Source: Synergistaceae bacterium | GTDB taxonomy: Bacteria > Synergistota > Synergistia > Synergistales > Aminithiophilaceae | Length of the DNA stretch: 64,000 nucleotides | Assembly (NCBI GenBank): GCA_016756725.1 | Contig: JAESII010000009.1 | Location: forward strand, 1 to 64,000 | Direction: 5' to 3' | Shown: positions 1-7,627 of the stretch, one piece after another | How the letters are laid out: every line of letters begins with the position of its first letter | Numbering within the stretch: the first letter of the stretch is position 1 | Notes under the pieces: generated by a model | Databases searched by the model: none | Told to the model about the DNA's origin: nothing | What the model saw: only the letters and a program-made list of their open reading frames with translations | Position numbers and translations under genes: made by a program

Positions 1-668
1 GCCTGTCAGGCTTGGGAGAGAAGAAGATGGAGTGGGCATCGGAGTCAATGGACCTGGGGACCCCGTAAGCGAGGACGGTCTCTTCCAGGACGCGGAAATA
101 GCCGTCAAGACACTCCGCAGGCTCGAACCGCAGGGCCGTGACGTTGCCGGTGCCATCATCGATGGCGCCGTGAAGGGAGATCATCGAACCCTTCGAGAGC
201 CAGTCGAAGGGAGAGGCGTCTATCTGAAGCATCTGTCCGAAGCGCTCCATCTGGGTCCTTCTCCTTTTGCTTCCTCGCCCCTTTATGGGAGAGGGGGCTT
301 TTCAAGCCTGTCTCCTTCAGGATCCTGGTGATGGTCTTGGAGGAGACAGAGCACCCCTCTTCGGCCAAAAGCAGCTCCGACATGTGCCTTGCGCTCGCCC
401 CTTTCCACAAGGATCTCGCCCGCTCCGCCACAACATTTCTGACCGCGCAGGAGACGTAATGGGACGGCTTCCGGCCGGCATTGCCGTGGACCAGCGATGA
501 TGCTCCCGCCTCCTTGAAGCTGGCCTTTATCCTCTGGACCTGCCGCACCGACAGGCCCAAAGCGGCTGAAGCCTCCCTGTGAGTCATCCTCCCGCATGTC
601 ACCTCTTCAAGAACATGAAGCTTCCGCGCCTGCCTGATGGACAACCTGATGTCACCCTCGTTCTTCAT
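1..668 (-). pseudogene. IS transposase, frameshifted and partial
   Basis: The N-terminal frame (668 down to about 265) encodes a helix-turn-helix region (RMTHREASAALGLSVRQVQR) followed by a second winged-helix segment ending KGARKQKEKD. The expected integrase-core continuation (MERFGQMLQIDASPFDWL, then SMISLHGAIDDGTGNV) is present but in another frame. The switch is at about 260-265, just after an AAAAGG run, and needs a +1 (or -2) shift. That is not the usual -1 programmed slip of IS elements, so a one-base mutation or sequence error is more likely than recoding. The original frame stops at 156; the second frame stays open to the window edge. As it stands the gene cannot make a full transposase. 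Confidence 0.65.
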
Positions 669-737
669 AGAGTCTATTTTCCACCGAGGGGGGTGACATT
701 TTCCCTGTCCCCTTAGGGGATGACATTATCCCTGTCC
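1..737 (-). mobile_element. Insertion sequence, right-hand part, cut by window edge
   Basis: A transposase-like reading frame runs off the left edge of the window on the minus strand. Beyond its start (668) lie two near-identical 17-nt motifs, TGACATTTTCCCTGTCC at 694-710 and TGACATTATCCCTGTCC at 721-737, which look like the outer end of the element or transposase-binding sites. The other end is outside the window, so the family and target duplication cannot be fixed. The HTH plus integrase-core layout resembles ISNCY-type elements. Confidence 0.6.
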
Positions 738-802
738 AGCCACAAAAAACTTCTTTGCGTCTGGCGCCGAAGGCTGGGCTGTGTTAGAATCATCGACGCA
801 GC

Positions 803-893
803 GGAGGAGTGGCCGAGCGGTCGAAGGCGCTTGACTCGAAATCAAGTGAGGGGCTTTGCTCCTCCGTGGGTTCAAATCCCACCTCCTCCGCCA
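803..893 (+). tRNA. tRNA-Ser (anticodon CGA)
   Basis: Acceptor arm GGAGGAG (803-809) pairs with CTCCTCC (883-889), followed by discriminator G and encoded CCA (891-893). The D region TGGCCGAGCGG, a long class II variable arm and the T arm GTGGGTTCAAATCCCAC are all visible. The anticodon loop CTCGAAA gives CGA, which reads UCG serine codons. Confidence 0.97.
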
Positions 894-1027
894 TAGATTG
901 CCTCCCAGCGCGAGCTAATTTTTTTGTGTTGAGCCCCGCTCGGTCAGCTCGCCTTGTACCTGCTGTAATGCCGGAGGAATCCTCTTGCGGGGCCTGCCAA
1001 AAGATGCTAAAATCCAGCATGTTCCGC

Positions 1028-1115
1028 GGAGGGGTGGCCGAGTGGTCGAAGGCGGGCGCTTGGAGAGCGTCTGAACGGAGACGTTCCGTGGGTTCGAATC
1101 CCACCTCCTCCGCCA
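1028..1115 (+). tRNA. tRNA-Ser (anticodon GGA)
   Basis: Acceptor arm GGAGGGG (1028-1034) pairs with CTCCTCC (1105-1111) with one G-U pair; discriminator G and CCA (1113-1115) follow. The anticodon stem GGCGC/GCGTC encloses the loop TTGGAGA, giving anticodon GGA for UCC/UCU serine codons. The variable arm is long, as in class II tRNAs. It lies 134 nt after the CGA isoacceptor; the spacer holds no gene I can see. Confidence 0.97.
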
Positions 1116-1145
1116 TTTTCTGTCCTCAGTAAACGGTTTTCCGCT

Positions 1146-1247
1146 GGAGGCCCAGTCCCGTGCGGCGAAAGCCCCCGAACTCCGCCAGGCCCGGAAGGGA
1201 GCAACGGTAGGGGATTCTTTCGGGTGCCACGGGTGTGCTGGGCCTCC
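1146..1247 (+). ncRNA. ffs: Signal recognition particle RNA (small 4.5S type)
   Basis: The domain IV signature is present: GCCAGGCCCGGAAGGGAGCA with the GGAA tetraloop at about 1191-1194 and the AGCA/ACGG asymmetric loop. The termini GGAGGCCCAG (1146) and CTGGGCCTCC (1247) pair into one long rod of about 102 nt, the small Alu-less bacterial form. It binds Ffh to target membrane and secreted proteins. It follows the tRNA-Ser gene by 30 nt and ends in a T-run. Confidence 0.95.
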
Positions 1248-1269
1248 TGCGGAGGGCCGTTTTTTTTTT
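1241..1269 (+). terminator. Terminator of SRP RNA
   Basis: The short GGCC-TCC/GGA-GGGCC hairpin uses the 3' end of the SRP RNA (1241-1258) and is followed by a run of ten T (1260-1269). Confidence 0.75.
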
Positions 1270-1278
1270 GATGGGGGG

Positions 1279-1749
1279 ATGGACGTGAAGGAGTGCTACT
1301 TCGAGAGCGTCGTTCTGCCAAGGGCTGGAGACAGGCTCCTCTGGGCCCCTGTCTTTTCGGTGGAAGTCGAGATCTTCCAGAAGGGCCTTATCCGACGTCC
1401 CACCTACCGCTTTGAACGGCTCTGGATCGATGGCCTCACGGGGCGGGAGTTTTTCTGTCACCAGGTCCCCCCGACAAAGGAGGGGCCTGGTGAGATTTCT
1501 TCCGTTCCGCCTCGTCTGAGCGAAAGGGACGCTCTCCTCCGGGCCGAGGCAAGTCGCTGTGGCCTTCCGGAGGGGTGGAGAAGCTGGGCCAGCTACCTTT
1601 CCGTCAAGGTCCGGTCCGAGACTCTCCAGCTTGGCTGGCGGCACCTGATCCTCAAAGAGGACCGCGTTGTCGATGGCCTGACGGGGAAGGATCACGAGCT
1701 GGGGCTGCTGGCTCCCTTTGTGGGGTTGTCTCCCCCTCCTCGCTGCTGA
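1279..1749 (+). CDS. Hypothetical protein, small
   Basis: A 156-aa frame I do not recognise. It contains two similar segments, ERLWIDGLTGREFF and DRVVDGLTGKDHEL, about 70 residues apart, suggesting an internal duplication. There are no membrane segments or metal motifs. ATG 1279 touches a G-run with no spacing; GTG 1285 is better placed behind that G-run as a ribosome site. The frame begins immediately after the SRP terminator, so its promoter is unclear. Its last 98 bases overlap, tail to tail, the extended 3' end of the minus-strand repressor gene. The internal repeat and plausible composition favour a real gene, but it may be spurious. Confidence 0.5.
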   Translation: MDVKECYFESVVLPRAGDRLLWAPVFSVEVEIFQKGLIRRPTYRFERLWIDGLTGREFFCHQVPPTKEGPGEISSVPPRLSERDALLRAEASRCGLPEGWRSWASYLSVKVRSETLQLGWRHLILKEDRVVDGLTGKDHELGLLAPFVGLSPPPRC

Positions 1750-2071
1750 TGTCTCCGTCGTCATTTGAAGACGACGGGATTGGGGCGATGTCGATGAGGG
1801 TGCCGATGAGGCTCTCCATCTCACCCAGGTCCGTCTCACCCTGTTCGGCCAGGCATTTGCGGACGTAGTTCTTGAGAATCTCGATGCAGGCCTGCTGCAT
1901 GGCCTTGCGGGCTGCTGACATCTGGACCAGGGTGGCGTGGCAGGGTTTGTCCTCGATAATCATGCGCTGAATGCCCCTGAGCTGGCCTTCGACACGTTTC
2001 AGCCTGTTGAGCATGGCCTTCCGCTCCGGGGAAAGCTCGTCCAGTTCCTTGATCAGTGATTTTTTCGGCAC
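1652..2071 (-). CDS. CsoR/RcnR-family (DUF156) metal- or sulfur-sensing repressor
   Basis: All-helical DUF156 repressor. Residues about 15-90 hold the family core: LNRLKRVEGQLRGIQRMI, then PCHATLVQMSAARKAM and KNYVRKCL. Two Cys match the CsoR copper ligands Cys36 and Cys65, but the position of the CsoR His61 ligand is Tyr (KNYVRKC against DHLRHC). That pattern is nearer to CstR-type persulfide sensors than to copper CsoR (inference). Start is GTG 2071 with AGGAGG 7-8 nt upstream. The 139-aa length exceeds the usual 85-100: the last 45 residues are a low-complexity tail antisense to the neighbouring gene. A G-tract operator candidate lies at 2116-2126. Confidence 0.85.
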   Translation of the reverse strand: MPKKSLIKELDELSPERKAMLNRLKRVEGQLRGIQRMIIEDKPCHATLVQMSAARKAMQQACIEILKNYVRKCLAEQGETDLGEMESLIGTLIDIAPIPSSSNDDGDISSEEGETTPQREPAAPARDPSPSGHRQRGPL

Positions 2072-2115
2072 CGTGAGCCCTCCTTACCGCTTTTTCGACG
2101 ACCCTGATCATACGA

Positions 2116-2126
2116 ATACGGGGTAT
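2116..2126. promoter_or_regulatory. Candidate CsoR/RcnR-type operator
   Basis: ATACGGGGTAT, a G4 tract flanked by AT-rich inverted ends, is the general form of DUF156 repressor operators. It sits 45 nt upstream of the repressor's own GTG start and 19 nt before the -35 box of rpsB, so autoregulation is the simplest reading. Confidence 0.45.
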
Positions 2127-2144
2127 ATCTTACTTCGACTTGTC

Positions 2145-2174
2145 TTGCCGGTCAAGACGGGGCTGTGATATACT
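2145..2174 (+). promoter_or_regulatory. Predicted sigma-A promoter of rpsB-tsf
   Basis: TTGCCG (2145-2150), 18-nt spacer, TATACT (2169-2174). The transcript would have a leader of about 100 nt before rpsB; I see no confident regulatory structure in it. Confidence 0.55.
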
Positions 2175-2281
2175 TCCCGATGGCCCTTATCACGCACACG
2201 TCCCGATGCTTTCGGCGTTGCCCGAGAGGTTCCGAAGGCAGTGGAAGGGCGTGGAGGGAAAAACGAAGGAGGTCATCACCT

Positions 2282-3118
2282 ATGGGAATCGTAACGATGA
2301 AACAGCTTTTGGAGTGCGGTGTCCACTTCGGACACCAGACGAGACGTTGGAACCCCAAGATGAAGCCCTACATCTTCACCGAGCGAAACGGCGTCTACAT
2401 TGTTGATCTGCAGAAGACGGTCAAGGGGCTCGAGAAGGCCTATGATTTCCTCCGCGAAGTCTCCAAAGGCGGCGGCACCGTCCTTTTCGTCGGCACCAAG
2501 CGCCAGGCTCAGGAGACGATCCGCGAGGAGGCCCTCCGCGCGGGGATGCATTACATCAACCAGCGCTGGCTCGGCGGCCTGCTCACGAACTTCCCTACGA
2601 TCCGCAAGCGCGTGAGCCGCATGGTGGAACTCCAGAAGATGGAGGAGGACGGGTCCTTTCTCAAGATGCCCAAGAAGGAGGCCGTTCAGCTCCGCAAGAT
2701 GCGGGACAAGCTTGAGAAGTATCTCCTCGGCATCCGGGAGATGAAGGAGACGCCTGATGCCATCTTCGTCATCGATCCCCGCAGGGAAGAGATCGCCATC
2801 CGGGAGGCCCGCAAGCTGGGGATTCCCGTCATCGCCATCGTCGATACCAACTGTGACCCCGAGATCATCGACTTCCCCATCCCCGGCAATGACGACGCCA
2901 TCCGAGCGATCAAGCTCATGACGAAGCTCATGGCCGACGCCGTCGTCGAGGGACGGCAGGGCGTCGATGGTTATGGCGATCCCGAAGCCGAAGAGGGCGG
3001 TGAGGAAGAGCCTGTCGACATCGAGATCCGCGAGAAGCTTCATGAGGCCTATGGCGAGGTCGGCGAAAAGCTCGTCAAGGAAGGCATCGAAGAGCACAAA
3101 GGCTGGAAGGAGGCCTAG
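2282..3118 (+). CDS. rpsB: 30S ribosomal protein S2
   Basis: 278 aa, normal for bacterial S2 with an acidic C-terminal tail. It begins [20 protein letters not shown], and has [11 protein letters not shown], then [11 protein letters not shown] and [19 protein letters not shown], all diagnostic of S2, a late-assembling small-subunit protein that helps recruit S1. The start is the ATG behind AAGGAGG; an in-frame upstream extension lacks S2 similarity. The acidic tail ([14 protein letters not shown]) is longer than in E. coli. Only 4 nt separate its stop from tsf, the conserved ribosomal pair. Confidence 0.98.
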   Translation: MGIVTMKQLLECGVHFGHQTRRWNPKMKPYIFTERNGVYIVDLQKTVKGLEKAYDFLREVSKGGGTVLFVGTKRQAQETIREEALRAGMHYINQRWLGGLLTNFPTIRKRVSRMVELQKMEEDGSFLKMPKKEAVQLRKMRDKLEKYLLGIREMKETPDAIFVIDPRREEIAIREARKLGIPVIAIVDTNCDPEIIDFPIPGNDDAIRAIKLMTKLMADAVVEGRQGVDGYGDPEAEEGGEEEPVDIEIREKLHEAYGEVGEKLVKEGIEEHKGWKEA

Positions 3119-3122
3119 GTTT

Positions 3123-3716
3123 ATGGCTGTCGATATGGAAGCGGTAAAAGAACTGAGGGCGATGAGTGGAGCAGGGGTCCTGGATTGCAAGAAGGCCCTT
3201 GCCGAGTGCGGCGGCGATGTGAAGAAGGCCGCCGACCACCTTCGCGAGAAGGGACTGGCCAAGGCCGCCAAGAAGATCGAGCGGACCGCCTCTCAGGGCA
3301 TGGTCTTCAGCTACATCCACACCAACGGCAAGATCGGTACCCTTTTGGAGCTCAACTGCGAGACCGATTTCGTCGCCCGCACTGACGAGTTCCAGGCCCT
3401 GGGCCATGAAATCGCCATGCACGTCGCAGCTGCTGCGCCGCAGTTCCTCGCTCCCGAGGATGTCCCAGCCGACGTCATTGAGAAGGAGAAGGAGATCTTC
3501 AAGGCCCAGGCGCTTGAAGAGGGCAAGCCGTCTCACATCGTCGAGAAGATCGCCGAAGGACGCGCCAAGAAGTATTACGAGGAGAACTGCCTCCTCGAGC
3601 AGCCTTACATCCGAGATCAGGACAAGAAGATCCGCGACCTGGTCATGGAAGGAATTGCCAAGCTGGGTGAAAATCTCGTCGTCCGCCGTTTTTCCCGTTT
3701 CTCCATCGGCGAATAA
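3123..3716 (+). CDS. tsf: Elongation factor Ts
   Basis: 197 aa, the short form of EF-Ts (about 200 aa, as in Thermus, against about 280 in E. coli). It recycles EF-Tu by releasing GDP. The N-terminal UBA-like region holds VKELRAMSGAGVLDCKKAL, followed by the core NCETDFVARTDEFQ that contains the EF-Tu-contacting TDFV motif. Start ATG 3123; its ribosome site (GGAGG) lies in the last codons of rpsB, so the two are translationally linked. A strong hairpin terminator follows. Confidence 0.98.
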   Translation: MAVDMEAVKELRAMSGAGVLDCKKALAECGGDVKKAADHLREKGLAKAAKKIERTASQGMVFSYIHTNGKIGTLLELNCETDFVARTDEFQALGHEIAMHVAAAAPQFLAPEDVPADVIEKEKEIFKAQALEEGKPSHIVEKIAEGRAKKYYEENCLLEQPYIRDQDKKIRDLVMEGIAKLGENLVVRRFSRFSIGE

Positions 3717-3730
3717 CCCTTCCGAACAAA

Positions 3731-3763
3731 AGAGGGCGAGGCGAAAGCCCCGCCCTCTTTTTC
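3731..3763 (+). terminator. rpsB-tsf terminator
   Basis: AGAGGGCG-A-GGC / GCC-C-CGCCCTCT stem with GAAA loop, then TTTTT. Confidence 0.85.
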
Positions 3764-3815
3764 CGCACTCACAGTCTTTAGCCGCATTCACCTTCTCTGC
3801 CAGGAGGGCCAATCG

Positions 3816-4529
3816 ATGGGACCCTACAAACGCGTGCTTCTCAAGCTTTCCGGAGAGATCCTCGCCGGCGATGCCGGCTTCGGTCTTGACCTTGAGGCGG
3901 TCCAGAAGATCGCCCGCAATGTGGCCGACGTGGCGCAGACGGGTCTGGAGATAGCCCTCGTCGTCGGTGGTGGTAATATCTTCCGCGGCATTCAGGCTGT
4001 TGACAAGGGTTTTGAGCGGGCTCAGGCCGACAACATGGGGATGTTGGCGACGGTCATCAACGCTCTGGCCCTTCAGGACGCCCTGGAACGCTTGGGAGTG
4101 GCTACCCGCGTCCAGACGGCTATCGAAATGCGCGAACTCGCCGAGCCCTTCATCAGGCGCCGGGCCCTGAGCCATCTCGAGAAGGGGCGCGTCGTCATCT
4201 TCGCCGCCGGAACGGGGTCTCCCTATTTCTCCACAGATACGGCGGCGGCCCTTCGTGCTGCCGAGATCGGCGCAGACTGCGTGTTGAAGGGAACGAAGGT
4301 CGATGGTATATATGACAAGGACCCCGTGAAATATCCTGAGGCCAGGCGCTATGGGACCCTTTCCTATATGGATGCCCTCAGGGGCCAGCTGAAGGTGATG
4401 GATGCGGCGGCTTTCTCCCTCTGTATGGAGAACGGGATTCCCATCGTCGTCTTCAACATCAACGGCGAAGGGAACCTCAAGAAGCTCCTCGTCGACGGAG
4501 AAGACGTCGGTACCCTTGTGACTTCGTAG
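3816..4529 (+). CDS. pyrH: Uridylate kinase (UMP kinase)
   Basis: 237 aa, full length for PyrH, a hexameric amino-acid-kinase-fold enzyme that phosphorylates UMP to UDP. Visible motifs: [12 protein letters not shown] at the N-terminus, [10 protein letters not shown] for phosphate binding, [16 protein letters not shown] for UMP binding and [20 protein letters not shown] near residues 135-155. It is followed by frr after 18 nt, the widely conserved tsf-pyrH-frr order. A terminator between tsf and pyrH separates the two pairs. Confidence 0.98.
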   Translation: MGPYKRVLLKLSGEILAGDAGFGLDLEAVQKIARNVADVAQTGLEIALVVGGGNIFRGIQAVDKGFERAQADNMGMLATVINALALQDALERLGVATRVQTAIEMRELAEPFIRRRALSHLEKGRVVIFAAGTGSPYFSTDTAAALRAAEIGADCVLKGTKVDGIYDKDPVKYPEARRYGTLSYMDALRGQLKVMDAAAFSLCMENGIPIVVFNINGEGNLKKLLVDGEDVGTLVTS

Positions 4530-4547
4530 ATAAAGGAGTGAAACGCG

Positions 4548-5105
4548 ATGCCGCTGGGTGAGATCGCCAAACTGAAGCAGCAGATGGAAAAGACCGTCGA
4601 ACACCTCAAGGGGGAGTATCTGGGCATCCGGACAGGCCGTGCCCACCCGGCTCTCGTCGAGGAGATCAAGGTCGATTACTACGGGACCCCCACGCCAGTC
4701 AAACAGATGGGGAGTGTCACCGTTCCCGATCCCCGCCAGCTTCTCATCACTCCCTGGGACAAGACGGCCCTGAAGGCGATCGAGAAGGGAATTCTCGCAT
4801 CTTCTCTGGGCGTAACTCCCTCCGTCGATGGTGACGTCATCCGTCTGACTTTGCCTGAACTGACCCGTCAGCGTCGCGTCGATCTGACCAAGCTGGTGCG
4901 CAAGTACGGGGAAGAGGCCAAGGTGGCCCTCCGCAACGTCCGTCGCGATTGCCTCGAGGCGCTCAAGAGGATGGAGAAGGAGAGCCTTATCAGCGAAGAC
5001 GACCTGCGCCGTTACCAGAAGGAAGTCCAGGACGTCACCGACGAATTCACTAAAAAGGTTGACGCTGTACAGGAACAGAAAGAAAAGGAGATCATGGAGG
5101 ATTAG
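4548..5105 (+). CDS. frr: Ribosome recycling factor
   Basis: 185 aa, the exact family length. It splits post-termination ribosomes together with EF-G. Typical segments are EYLGIRTGRAHPALVEEIKV, YYGTPTPVKQ, DPRQLLITPWD and a C-terminal helical rod ending DEFTKKVDAVQEQKEKEIMED. The preceding AAAGGAG gives a good ribosome site. Last gene before a strong terminator. Confidence 0.98.
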   Translation: MPLGEIAKLKQQMEKTVEHLKGEYLGIRTGRAHPALVEEIKVDYYGTPTPVKQMGSVTVPDPRQLLITPWDKTALKAIEKGILASSLGVTPSVDGDVIRLTLPELTRQRRVDLTKLVRKYGEEAKVALRNVRRDCLEALKRMEKESLISEDDLRRYQKEVQDVTDEFTKKVDAVQEQKEKEIMED

Positions 5106-5142
5106 GTCAAGGGGTTTTCCTTTGACAGTCTTGCCGATGCTT

Positions 5143-5181
5143 AAAGCGGGGCCGGAGCAAATCCGGCCCCGCTTTTTGTCG
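5143..5181 (+). terminator. pyrH-frr terminator
   Basis: Perfect 13-bp stem AAAGCGGGGCCGG / CCGGCCCCGCTTT with a 7-nt loop, followed by TTTTTG. Confidence 0.9.
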
Positions 5182-5252
5182 CCCCTTCGTGCATTAAAGA
5201 TCCATATTCTAAACAGTTAATCTATATCGGTTTATATTTAATTATAATTTTA

Positions 5253-5281
5253 TTGATGATTCTGCGCTCTAGTTATATAAT
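5253..5281 (+). promoter_or_regulatory. Predicted promoter of arcC in an AT-rich block
   Basis: TTGATG (5253-5258), 17-nt spacer, TATAAT (5276-5281). It lies at the end of an unusually AT-rich block (about 5195-5282) between the frr terminator and arcC. No other gene is visible there. Confidence 0.6.
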
Positions 5282-5345
5282 TCGCCCTAGTGGGAATGGA
5301 GTCTCTCTCTGTTCCGGGAGCGTCGCTCAACCTTAAGGACCGGTG

Positions 5346-6302
5346 GTGATTTTTTTGGGCAAGAGAGTGCTTGTCGCTTTGGGAGGAAACGCCATCCTTC
5401 AGAGCGGTCAGAAAGGGACCTTTCAGGAACAGCTGGAGAACGTGAAGATCACGGCCCAGCAGATCGTCCGGATGCTTCAGGCCGGTCATGAGATCGTCGT
5501 GACCCATGGTAACGGTCCCCAGGTTGGCGCCATCCTGATCCAGAACGAACTGGGAAGCGCCAGTGTGCCGGCTATGCCAATGGATGTCTGTGGCAGCGAA
5601 AGTCAGGGGTTCATCGGTTACATGTTCTGTCAGAGTCTTCATAACGAGATGGTCGAGGCTGGATTGAGCGGCCACGAGCCGGTCTGTATTGTGACCCAAG
5701 TTGAGGTTGACTCTGACGATCCGGCCTTTGTCAGGCCGACCAAGCCGGTGGGGCCCTTCTACAGTGAGGAGCAGGCCAAGGCCCGTCAGGCCGCCACGGG
5801 TGAATCGTGGATCGAGGACTCGGGCCGCGGCTGGCGACGCGTGGTCCCTTCGCCTGATCCCAAAAGGATCGTCGAAGCTGAGGCTGTCGTCCGCCTTGTT
5901 GAGGCCGGTTCCGTCGTCATCGCCTCCGGTGGCGGCGGCATCCCTGTCGTCCGCCTTGACGACGGCAGGCTGAAGGGGGTGGAGGCTGTCATCGATAAGG
6001 ATCTGGCCGGTGAACGTCTCGCCAAGGAGGTCGGCGCCGATGTCTTCATGGTTCTCACCGACGTCCCCCAGGTGGCTCTCAATTTCCGGTCCCCTCAGGA
6101 AAAACGCCTTGGTCGGGTGACAGCCGACGAGCTTGAGGCCTACCAGGCCGAGGGCCATTTCAAGGCTGGAAGCATGGGTCCCAAGGTCACCGCAGCCCTC
6201 CGTTTTGTCCGCAATGGCGGGGAGCGTTCCGTCATAGCCTGTCTCGACGAGGCTCTTGAAGCCCTTGAGGGAAAGGCGGGGACCCAGGTCGTAGGCAGCT
6301 GA
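5346..6302 (+). CDS. arcC: Carbamate kinase
   Basis: About 318 aa, full length for the dimeric amino-acid-kinase-fold enzyme that moves phosphate between carbamoyl phosphate and ADP to make ATP, usually last in arginine or citrulline fermentation. Motifs: [11 protein letters not shown] at the N-terminus, [10 protein letters not shown] near residue 50, [11 protein letters not shown] and [11 protein letters not shown] for nucleotide binding. GTG 5343 and GTG 5346 are both possible; 5346 has better spacing (6 nt) from AAGGA. No arcA or arcB is adjacent, so it appears monocistronic with its own promoter and hairpin. A role in energy gain from citrulline or purine-derived carbamoyl phosphate is inferred. 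Confidence 0.95.
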   Translation: MIFLGKRVLVALGGNAILQSGQKGTFQEQLENVKITAQQIVRMLQAGHEIVVTHGNGPQVGAILIQNELGSASVPAMPMDVCGSESQGFIGYMFCQSLHNEMVEAGLSGHEPVCIVTQVEVDSDDPAFVRPTKPVGPFYSEEQAKARQAATGESWIEDSGRGWRRVVPSPDPKRIVEAEAVVRLVEAGSVVIASGGGGIPVVRLDDGRLKGVEAVIDKDLAGERLAKEVGADVFMVLTDVPQVALNFRSPQEKRLGRVTADELEAYQAEGHFKAGSMGPKVTAALRFVRNGGERSVIACLDEALEALEGKAGTQVVGS

Positions 6303-6320
6303 ACGCCTCTGGGAAATGAG

Positions 6321-6352
6321 AAAGGGCCGTCGCCTCCTGGCGGCGGCCCTTT
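6321..6352 (+). terminator. Hairpin after arcC
   Basis: AAAGGGCCG-T-CGCC / GGCG-G-CGGCCCTTT stem with TCCT loop. The T-run is short, so strength is uncertain. Confidence 0.65.
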
Positions 6353-6399
6353 GCAATGGACGGGGGGAGAATCTATATTTGATTTCAGGAGGTGTTCCT

Positions 6400-6828
6400 A
6401 TGTCCGATCTCGTCGTCATCATTCAATGTCAGCTTGCCCATAACCGGTGCAGTGGATTTGCCTGCAGCCATTCCTTTTACGAGAGGCAGGGGGCCTTCGT
6501 GGACTACCCCGAAGGGACCCGCTACCTTTCCTTTACTTGTGGCGGCTGCTGCGGCAAGGGCGTGGCCGCCAAGCTCGAACACCTGGCGGGCAAGCTCCGG
6601 AAGAAGACGGAGCTGAAGCCGGACAACGTCGTCATCCATCTCGCTTCATGCATGACCACCGACAACCACCATTACGACCGCTGTCCTCATGTCGATTACA
6701 TCCGATCCATTGTGGCCAAGAAGGGGTTCACCCGCGTCGTCGAGGGGTCGTTCGTCAGTGCCAGTGCCACGGAGCTCCGCAGCCGGGGGGTCTATAGGGA
6801 TTACCAGCAGAGCACTTCGCGTGATTAG
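6400..6828 (+). CDS. CGGC domain-containing protein
   Basis: 142 aa. The central SFTCGGCCGKG is the signature of the CGGC domain family, a small cysteine-rich group found mainly in anaerobes and thought to bind metal; the exact function is unknown. Further Cys and His (QCQLAHNRCSGFACSH, HLASCMTTDNHHYDRCPHVDYI) could complete a metal site. Start ATG 6400 is chosen because of AGGAGG 8 nt upstream; the frame extends further upstream through the arcC terminator but without a ribosome site. It stands alone between arcC and hpf. Confidence 0.85.
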   Translation: MSDLVVIIQCQLAHNRCSGFACSHSFYERQGAFVDYPEGTRYLSFTCGGCCGKGVAAKLEHLAGKLRKKTELKPDNVVIHLASCMTTDNHHYDRCPHVDYIRSIVAKKGFTRVVEGSFVSASATELRSRGVYRDYQQSTSRD

Positions 6829-6862
6829 GACAACAGACAGATGCTGTGATTCTCGCCACTCT

Positions 6863-6890
6863 TTGAGGGAGTCCCTGAAAGTGTTACAAT
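6863..6890 (+). promoter_or_regulatory. Predicted promoter of hpf
   Basis: TTGAGG (6863-6868), 16-nt spacer, TACAAT (6885-6890), about 35 nt before the start codon. Confidence 0.5.
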
Positions 6891-6925
6891 AAGATCGTAA
6901 CGACACGATGATTGGAGGAATGCCC

Positions 6926-7474
6926 ATGGACATTCGGTATGTGAGCCGCAACGTCGATCTCAGCGATGCCGTAAAGGACCATATGGAGAAGAAGCTCGGC
7001 AAGCTCGAGAAGTTTTTTGAGCGGATCCTCAACTCCCAGGTCGCGATGAGCTTCAGCCGTGGAATGTTCGTGGTGGAGATCACTTCCAATGTCAACGGCG
7101 TCATCATGCGGGGCGAGGATCATGCCACCGATCTTCGGAAGGCTTTCGACAAGGCCCTGAAGAACATCGAACGCCAGATCAAGCGTCACAAGGGATACCT
7201 GACGGACCGGGCCCAGATGAAGACCCATGATGTCTCCTTCGACATCGAGGGCCTCATGAACGAGATGCAACAGTCCGAGACGGAGGCTCCCGACGAGATC
7301 GTCAAGGTCAAGCGTTTCCCCATGCGGCCCATGTCGGCCCAGGAAGCGACGATGCAGATGGATCTTCTGGGACATTCCTTTTTCGTCTTCCGTAATGCCG
7401 ATGACGGCGACGGCGTGAACGTGGTCTACCGACGCCGTTCGGGGGGATACGGACTGATCGTCCCCGAGTCCTAG
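6926..7474 (+). CDS. hpf: Ribosome hibernation promoting factor, long form
   Basis: 182 aa, the long HPF that dimerises 70S ribosomes into inactive 100S particles when growth slows. The N-terminal S30AE domain (MDIRYVSRNVDLSDAVKDHM to about residue 100) binds the decoding centre. A linker leads to the C-terminal dimerisation domain with VKRFPMRPMSAQEATMQMDL, LGHSFFVFRNADDG and VVYRRRSGGYGLI. Among three ATGs, 6926 has ideal spacing from GGAGGA (6913-6918); 6908 lies before that site. Monocistronic, with its own promoter and a 14-bp terminator. Confidence 0.95.
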   Translation: MDIRYVSRNVDLSDAVKDHMEKKLGKLEKFFERILNSQVAMSFSRGMFVVEITSNVNGVIMRGEDHATDLRKAFDKALKNIERQIKRHKGYLTDRAQMKTHDVSFDIEGLMNEMQQSETEAPDEIVKVKRFPMRPMSAQEATMQMDLLGHSFFVFRNADDGDGVNVVYRRRSGGYGLIVPES

Positions 7475-7537
7475 CCTCTCTTCCCTCGAGCCGCTCGGCA
7501 CGTGGAGTGTTTCCCTCGGGGAAGTCGCAGCGGTTGC

Positions 7538-7569
7538 GAGGAAGGCGCCGAATTATCGGCGCCTTCCTC
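7538..7569 (+). terminator. hpf terminator
   Basis: Perfect 14-bp stem GAGGAAGGCGCCGA / TCGGCGCCTTCCTC with ATTA loop; the T-run is poor. Confidence 0.7.
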
Positions 7570-7627
7570 TGTCGTTGGGGCCGGATCAGCTCGTATTGAG
7601 CTTGCGGGAGATGAAGGAGGCCTCGTC

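Noticed and set aside
809-1132. 107-aa frames on both strands across the tRNA-Ser pair
   Set aside because: They only translate the repeated tRNA sequences (hence the duplicated AEEVGFEPTE pattern on the minus strand); a common false gene over class II tRNAs.
3075-4646. 523-aa minus-strand frame across tsf, pyrH and frr
   Set aside because: Shadow of three certain genes; no ribosome site and no family similarity.
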